Below, one piece after another: positions 7,292-10,683 of a stretch of DNA of 10,683 nucleotides. The notes under the pieces were generated by a model. It had not been told where the DNA came from, made no database searches, and saw nothing but the letters and a program-made list of their open reading frames with translations. The position numbers and the translations under genes were made by a program. Every line of letters starts with the position of its first letter. The stretch's first letter is position 1. The stretch lies in assembly GCA_005223375.1 (NCBI GenBank), contig RXOD01006327.1, forward strand, positions 1 through 10,683, written 5' to 3'. Origin of the DNA: Amoebophrya sp. AT5.2 (taxonomy: Eukaryota; Sar; Dinophyceae; Syndiniales; Amoebophryaceae).

Positions 7292-7740
7292 GTAAAATTG
7301 CTTTTGCAAGTGTTTCCGTAGCCACTGAGGCAGTTCATCTTCATTGCCGCGTTCAATTAGTTCTGCGCCATCCCTATAATCCTATGCACCAGCATGCACC
7401 GTGCAGCACGCAATTGATCTACCGAAGCAAGCAGCCGACATCCCCCCGAAATGCCCCTTAGCGGCTGAGCCTCCTTCGGACCACTTCAGGCGCACGCTCG
7501 GCACCGACGCGTTTGGTTGCCCCCCTCGGTTATCTGGGTTGTAGCGCAGTTGCCCGTCGCCGTTGCCCCCGAAGTGCTGCAGCACGTCTGCTCCACCCCC
7601 GTCGTCGTCCCTCTCTCCACGCTGCACCCCGCGCTTGGCTCTTTCCATATCCCCCCTGTCCGTATCACGTCCATCGCGTAGCAAGAGCAAGAGCAAGAGT
7701 CCGATCATCTGTACTAGTGCTGACTGTTGACGATGTCTAG
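7292..7740. other. Spacer or intron upstream of copy B
   Basis: Short frames occur on both strands. The longest minus-strand frame (7382-7837) includes a leucine run that comes only from the hexamer microsatellite. No conserved motif is seen. A branch-like CTGAC lies at about 7720-7724, ahead of the AG at 7739-7740. Confidence 0.3.
7679..7699 (+). repeat. Hexanucleotide microsatellite (AGCAAG)n
   Basis: Three consecutive units of AGCAAG are followed by a partial unit. Confidence 0.7.
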
Positions 7741-7853
7741 AAGATTGTGACTTTTGACGATCGACCGCGTGCGGAGCATCAACAGCAGGAGGAAGCTTAC
7801 AGCCAAAGACGAGCAACGCCTGATCCTGCTGGTGCATGCGGTGCGAAGGATGA
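7741..7853 (+). CDS. Copy B, probable exon upstream of E1
   Basis: In the frame that joins E1, an in-frame TAG stands at 7738-7740. Its AG could be the acceptor of this exon; alternatively the exon may start at 7803 after GCTTACAG. The product is hydrophilic and Gln/Glu-rich (KIVTFDDRPRAEHQQQEEAY) and ends PAGACGAKD. The donor GTGAGC at 7854 is a good match to consensus and leaves two bases, which E1 completes (GA plus C). Copy A's equivalent would be upstream of the window, so there is no comparison. Low-complexity linker sequence like this is common near the N-terminus of secreted or regulatory proteins; no function can be read from it. Confidence 0.4.
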
Positions 7854-7942
7854 GTGAGCCGCGTTTACTGCTTTGCTCTTTCTAAAATTTGTTTTTGCAA
7901 AAAACCAAAATCCCCATTCGTCGCGTTTACCTTTACATACAG
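7854..7942 (+). other. Copy B 89-base intron before E1
   Basis: It starts GTGAGC and ends TTTACATACAG. The last 30 bases match copy A (17-46) except for four extra bases exactly at the acceptor. A change placed there without altering the exon supports the junction in both copies. Confidence 0.55.
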
Positions 7943-8207
7943 CTCTGGCGGTCAGAAGGATGAACTTTGGGTGAACAACAGCGGAGAGAGTACTACGGCC
8001 GGGGAAACGGATGAGGACTCTGCGGGGACGAGTGGCCCGCAGACGCAGGAAGACATCGCCAAGGCGTTCCAAGGTAGGGAGTTTTTGCTAATCGGGGAGA
8101 CGCATGACGCGCAGATCGCGAAGGCGGTGCGGGTCATGCTGCGCAACCAGGCAGGAGCCGGCGCCGGGATCGCCAAGTTTAAGAAACCGGTGGGCCCATC
8201 AAACCAG
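7943..8207 (+). CDS. Copy B exon E1, LIGETHD-motif protein (possible EreA/ChaN/TraB-like)
   Basis: The exon codes SGGQKDELWVNNSGES, an acidic linker (TAGETDEDSAGTSG), then TQEDIAKAFQGREFLLIGET, HDAQIAKAVRVMLRNQ and a Gly/Ala-rich end. Compared with copy A, the linker is shorter and differs, while the core around GREFLLIGE-HDA is nearly unchanged. This is what a structured, selected core would show. The glycine-glutamate-x-histidine motif resembles the N-terminal catalytic or metal motif of EreA/ChaN/TraB (Tiki) proteins; no search was possible. The exon ends in phase 0 with Asn-Gln at 8207. A second GT at 8190-8191, in a near-repeat of the junction (AAACCGGTGGGC), is an alternative donor. Confidence 0.6.
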
Positions 8208-8228
8208 GTGGGCTTCTTTTGGCTATTG

Positions 8229-8300
8229 CGAGCGCAAACAAATAAGTCGCTATACTTATATAAAATCAGTAAAGTTGGGCAAGCGCAAACAAAGTCGCTA
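8229..8300 (+). repeat. Tandem repeat in copy-B-specific intron insertion
   Basis: AGCGCAAACAAA followed by GTCGCTA occurs at 8231-8252 (with TAA between the two strings) and at 8282-8300. The A/T-rich segment between the units includes TATACTTATATAAAA. Confidence 0.6.
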
Positions 8301-8511
8301 ATAAGGCTCTATCTGCTTACTTAGTTATAGATACTTTCTTACTTTCGTTGTTCTCACCGGCGGCACGATAATCGATAATCAAAGAAATCTGAGACTGCTT
8401 GCGTGGAGTGGTGGACAGGAGTCAACTCTCCCGTGACGTTTACTTTCGGGGAATTATCTTAGATGCGCCTCTTTAACGTCGTCCTGGTCCGTTGGTTTTG
8501 CTTCTGCTTGT

Positions 8512-8620
8512 TTCCGGTGGTTCGATTTAGGGGGCCAACAACTTTGCGCCGCTTTCTTTCCACCGTGCAGCCACCGACCGAACCAACGAAATGATTGACC
8601 GACGGAGTAGCACTGCTATC
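8512..8620 (+). other. Strongly conserved structured block inside the E1-E2 intron (copy B)
   Basis: This is the partner of 612-718. TGGTTCG at 8518-8524 pairs with CGAACCA at 8579-8585, identical to copy A in sequence and spacing. Confidence 0.4.
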
Positions 8621-8666
8621 AAAGCAAGCGAATGTGAAAAATCTCTCCCAATTCAATAAAAACCAG

Positions 8667-8865
8667 GTGGACTTCGAGTTGTTCGAAGAGCTAGATCCTG
8701 TCGACAAGCGGGCCGTGCTGGGACCCAACTCTTCTGGGATGGATGCTGTGCTGGATTTCCTGGAAAATGGCGACCACTTTCTCGAGTCCGACTCGCTGCA
8801 CCTCATGGTTTACGGACAGCTTTTCGACTTAGTTGTACATATAATAAATGAATATTTAGCTATAG
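8667..8865 (+). CDS. Copy B exon E2 (intact)
   Basis: The exon starts GTGGACTTC after AG at 8665-8666 and codes VDFELFEELDPVDKRAVLGP, an insertion NSSGMDAVLDFLENGD, then LESDSLHLMVYGQLFDLVVH and IINEYLAI. The frame is open throughout. Changes relative to copy A in the first 17 codons are mostly silent or conservative. The donor AG/GTAGTG at 8866 is aligned with GG/GTAATA in copy A and leaves one base, which matches the phase needed by exon E5. The protein is acidic and helical-looking, with no catalytic motif that I recognise. It would sit between the two histidine motifs of the full-length gene. Confidence 0.6.
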
Positions 8866-8914
8866 GTAGTGTTCTGCGTCGATTTTTTTGGCGCGCTTAA
8901 TATGCCTCTAGGGG

Positions 8915-9055
8915 GCCATGAGCTCTTTCTTACGGATGTCCATCGCTAAGTGGGATCATCTTTTAAGAGCGACCTTGTAAGAGCTCCCCTTCTTGAGGAA
9001 TCCTCCTCAAGGGTCAAGTGACCTCTTCAGAAGATCTCCGAAGAGAGGGCCCGAC
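8915..9055. repeat. Diverged fold-back region, copy B
   Basis: It aligns with 975-1093. The outer 12-bp inverted repeat has degenerated to a short GGGCC/GGCCC pair. A different perfect hairpin is present: CTTGAGGA (8992-8999), loop ATCC, TCCTCAAG (9004-9011). Confidence 0.45.
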
Positions 9056-9058
9056 ACC

Positions 9059-9252
9059 GGTCTGCAAAGATGCGACAGGACAAAAGGACGGGAATCTCGG
9101 GGAGCAAACCACTCGGCACGGCATGCGGCGAGGGCGAAGGGATCTACGGCTCGAACCTTCTAGCTCTTCTACGAAGTACTAGTACAAATATGAACTCTGT
9201 ATCCATTGTAGTTTCGCGACTCTCTCGTCGCGTTGCCCGCCGCGTCTAGTAC
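9059..9252 (+). repeat. Repeat block X, copy B
   Basis: It matches 2512-2693 with about 96% identity over the first 122 bases. Here it joins directly to the fold-back region at ACACCGG and to block Y at TAGTACC. The small frame 9070-9249 (59 residues) is open in both copies, but its substitutions are mostly non-silent. Confidence 0.6.
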
Positions 9253-9600
9253 CTTTAAGTTGGAGTTGAAGTACTTTTAAGTTGCGCGCCTTTTAAGTTG
9301 GAGTCGAAGTACTTTGCAGTCCGTAAAAAAGTACAACTTCAACTCCAAATTAAAAGGCGCGGCGAACAATCAGTCCTAGAAGTCTGTTACATTAAGTCGA
9401 GAAGCCGGCCAGATGCTCTGGCGCATGTTTATCAAATTTTATGCTGGATTGCCGGAAGAAGAGGGCTGCCAACAGGCACAAGTCGCGCCCACCTGCTTCG
9501 ACTTCGCGAGCAATATGCTTCGACTTCGAGGCCAGCACATTGTAAGAGAGATAAGAGCTGCTTCTACTTTGCTAGTCGCGCGCCGTAGGATAACACGTTA
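9252..9600 (+). repeat. Repeat block Y, copy B, with SREAGQML open frame
   Basis: It matches 2049-2310. The leading element TTTAAGTTGGAGT(T/C)GAAGTACT occurs twice in direct orientation (from about 9254 and 9292) and once inverted (9331-9356); copy A has it once. The frame from 9380 to TAA near 9604 reads SVTLSREAGQMLWRMFIK, then NMLRLRGQHIVREIRAAS. GCTTCGACTTCG is repeated at 9498-9509 and 9519-9530, and the second copy accounts for an in-frame six-base gain relative to copy A. No family is recognised. Confidence 0.5.
9284..9363. repeat. Large hairpin made by an inverted copy of the block Y leader
   Basis: GCGCGCCTTTTAAGTTGGAG (starting 9284) and onward is complementary to the sequence ending CCAAATTAAAAGGCGCGGC at 9363. 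The arms are about 30 bases with a few mismatches and one two-base bulge, separated by a loop of about 18 bases. Confidence 0.65.
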
Positions 9601-9629
9601 CTAATACACCATAGATTGATACGAGAAGC

Positions 9630-9735
9630 GCTCTGTTTTCCTTTTTTTACGCTTATTTTTTTACGAGTGTGCGGCCCTTAAGGAGCCGGCCCTTTTATTT
9701 ATTTTTCCTTCAGTGTGCCACCCTTGAGTAGGTTC
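9630..9735 (+). repeat. Imperfect tandem repeat, T-rich tract plus AGTGTGCNNCCCTT
   Basis: AGTGTGCGGCCCTTAAGGAG (from about 9666) and AGTGTGCCACCCTTGAGTAG (from about 9712) are each preceded by a T-rich run with similar composition, giving a period of about 47 bases. The rest of 9601-9887 shows no gene and no similarity to copy A. Confidence 0.5.
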
Positions 9736-9927
9736 GTTGTGCGTCTTTGCAGGCCGTTGACTCAAAGTTGTACCCTTGTGGGGCGGCCTTCTGCAGGATG
9801 AAGTCTTACGAAGCGCTTCCTCCTTGTTCTTCGGCACGGTCTCCGTGGCGACATGGCGTGGCTAGATTGAATCTCACCGCGTAACCTGGAGCGTGCGCAC
9901 CATGGACGTTCCTCACACTTTTTTCAG

Positions 9928-10187
9928 ATATATGTTTTTCCTAGGTCCCAGGCTAGAAGTGGAAGGCTTCGCTCCACGTTGATTGCTGCGTTTCGTTCCG
10001 CAACTTCTTGGGCGCAGGCGGCTGCTAAAGCGCTTATAACAAGTGAAAGCTTCACTTTCTTTGTTGAAACCGCTGCCGCTTTCGTTGCGGCTCTTTATAG
10101 AACATGGGCGCGTGCCCGCCCGACACAGGCCGCCATAAATGGGCCCGCGCAAAATGCACGCGTAGATACTTCGCATAGAATCAATAA
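9928..10187 (+). CDS. Coding-like conserved segment near the 3' end of the copy B intron (possible exon)
   Basis: After the acceptor CTTTTTTCAG (9918-9927) the frame reads IYVFPRSQARSGRLRSTLIA, AFRSATSWAQAAAKALITSE, SFTFFVETAAAFVAALYRTW and onward, open to about 10416. The first codons differ from copy A mostly at silent sites. A later ten-codon run (ETAAAFVAAL) also differs only silently, whereas copy A has frameshifts between them. A donor-like CAAGTGAAAG near 10043 would leave one base, compatible with the E5 acceptor. The alanine-rich product has no family that I recognise. The direct E2-E5 join also keeps the frame, so this may be an alternative exon, a separate gene, or non-coding sequence. 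The end coordinate is arbitrary. Confidence 0.3.
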
Positions 10188-10232
10188 GAATTTTGCTCCT
10201 TCAATAGAATGTTGCTGGCCCCGGCATACTAG

Positions 10233-10441
10233 GGTTTATCATGCTGTTGTCCCGCTCCACGTGGTTCCTGAAAAGCGAGAAAAAGAAGCGTGTGCGCGAC
10301 AGCCTTACGGGCGTGGAGCAGGGAAAACAGGCCTTCGAGCTTCTCGAGAAATTGTCCCACAAGTCCAAGAGCTTTCGCGCTGGAGGCCACGACGATATGA
10401 GCCGTCCAGCTGCTAAGTGGCCTGCTACTAAGTTAGGATAG
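10233..10441 (+). CDS. Copy B exon E5, truncated relative to copy A
   Basis: The acceptor TAG at 10230-10232 gives GFIMLLSRSTWFLKSEKKKR, followed by VRDSLTGVEQGKQAFELLEK and LSHKSKS. These match copy A with differences concentrated at third positions. After LSHKSKS only a GG pair still aligns. Copy B then reads HDDMSRPAAKWPATKLG and stops at TAG (10439-10441). It therefore lacks the roughly 300 residues that in copy A carry the DFVNH segment and the GGAH motif. Joined to the exons from 7741, the model sums to 786 bases including the stop, an exact number of codons. A further intron starting near the divergence point could restore more sequence outside the window; I see no clear donor. Confidence 0.55.
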
Positions 10442-10683
10442 CCGGGCCCCCAGGGGTGGCGGCGCATCGCCAGCGCTCTGACCGCCCGGCGCGAGGTTCC
10501 GAGATGCTCTATTATGGGGGCGGAGGGTGTCGGGGCTCACAAGGCCACACGGGCCAACCGCGTCGAATGTCTAGCAAGCGTCCTACCAGAAGCGTCAGGG
10601 GTCCACAGGGTGCAAAGTGTTTCTGCGGGACAGCTACTCGACTGAGTTTCCTCGTTCTTCGAGCGACCTTCTGCAAAGCCTTT
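10442..10683. other. Sequence beyond the duplication end
   Basis: There is no similarity to the corresponding part of copy A and no long open frame. It is G/C-rich and nothing is recognised. The duplication breakpoint is close to 10386. Confidence 0.35.

Larger units (their letters stand above)
8208..8666 (+). other. Copy B intron between E1 and E2, flanked by direct repeat
   Basis: The donor context AAACCAGGTGGGCTTC and the acceptor context AAACCAGGTGGACTTC differ at one base, so excision within the repeat gives one product wherever the exact cut falls. Compared with copy A, an insertion of about 115 bases lies at about 8215-8330 and includes two copies of AGCGCAAACAAA. The 8512-8620 part is strongly conserved with copy A. 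Confidence 0.6.
8866..10232 (+). other. Copy B long intron between E2 and E5
   Basis: The interval runs from GTAGTG to ACTAG, 1367 bases. Joining G with GG at the acceptor keeps the frame (YLAIG followed by FIMLLSRSTW). It contains the fold-back relic, blocks X and Y in that order, a tandem repeat, and the coding-like conserved stretch from 9928. Confidence 0.5.

Noticed and set aside
7382..7837. Minus-strand 151-codon frame with a leucine run
   Set aside because: The leucine run is produced by the AGCAAG microsatellite, and the frame overlaps the better supported exon 7741-7853.
8229..8300. Repeat units considered as a CRISPR-like array
   Set aside because: Only two imperfect units with A/T-rich spacing inside a eukaryotic intron; no array and no cas-like genes.

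Overview
The window looks like nuclear DNA of a eukaryote, most likely a protist or alga with about 50% or slightly higher G+C. No long bacterial-style gene array, rRNA or tRNA is visible. Coding similarity comes in short blocks bounded by plausible GT..AG junctions, and homopolymer runs, microsatellites and small dispersed repeats lie between them. I cannot name the organism. Introns flanked by direct repeats are known from Amoebophrya and dinoflagellates, so an alveolate is possible, but this is a weak inference.

The main feature is a direct, tandem, partial duplication of one multi-exon gene. Copy A occupies about 20-4502 and its 5' end is outside the window. Copy B occupies about 7741-10441. 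Comparing the copies gives the gene model. Exon E1 (47-386; 7943-8207) carries a LIGENHD or LIGETHD motif. Exon E2 follows (759-928; 8667-8865). A long intron comes next (about 2.5 kb in A, 1.4 kb in B), then exon E5 (3457-4502; 10233-10441). In copy A, E5 continues to a VVGGAH motif. Paired glycine/histidine motifs of this kind recall the EreA/ChaN/TraB (Tiki) superfamily. That assignment is a hypothesis from motifs only.

The two copies are damaged differently. Copy A has an in-frame TAG in E2 and a donor whose phase does not match E5, yet its roughly 1-kb E5 is open. Copy B is in frame across its exons but loses similarity to A soon after the start of E5 and stops at 10439-10441, before the region that would carry the GGAH motif.

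The long intron holds repeat blocks X and Y, whose order is swapped between the copies. It also holds fold-back structures and a coding-like conserved segment just upstream of E5. Between the copies (4503-7740) no gene is firmly supported. The best candidate is a two-exon coding segment at about 6523-6950, plus a possible 5' exon at 7149-7291. The rest is described as low-information sequence with local repeats.
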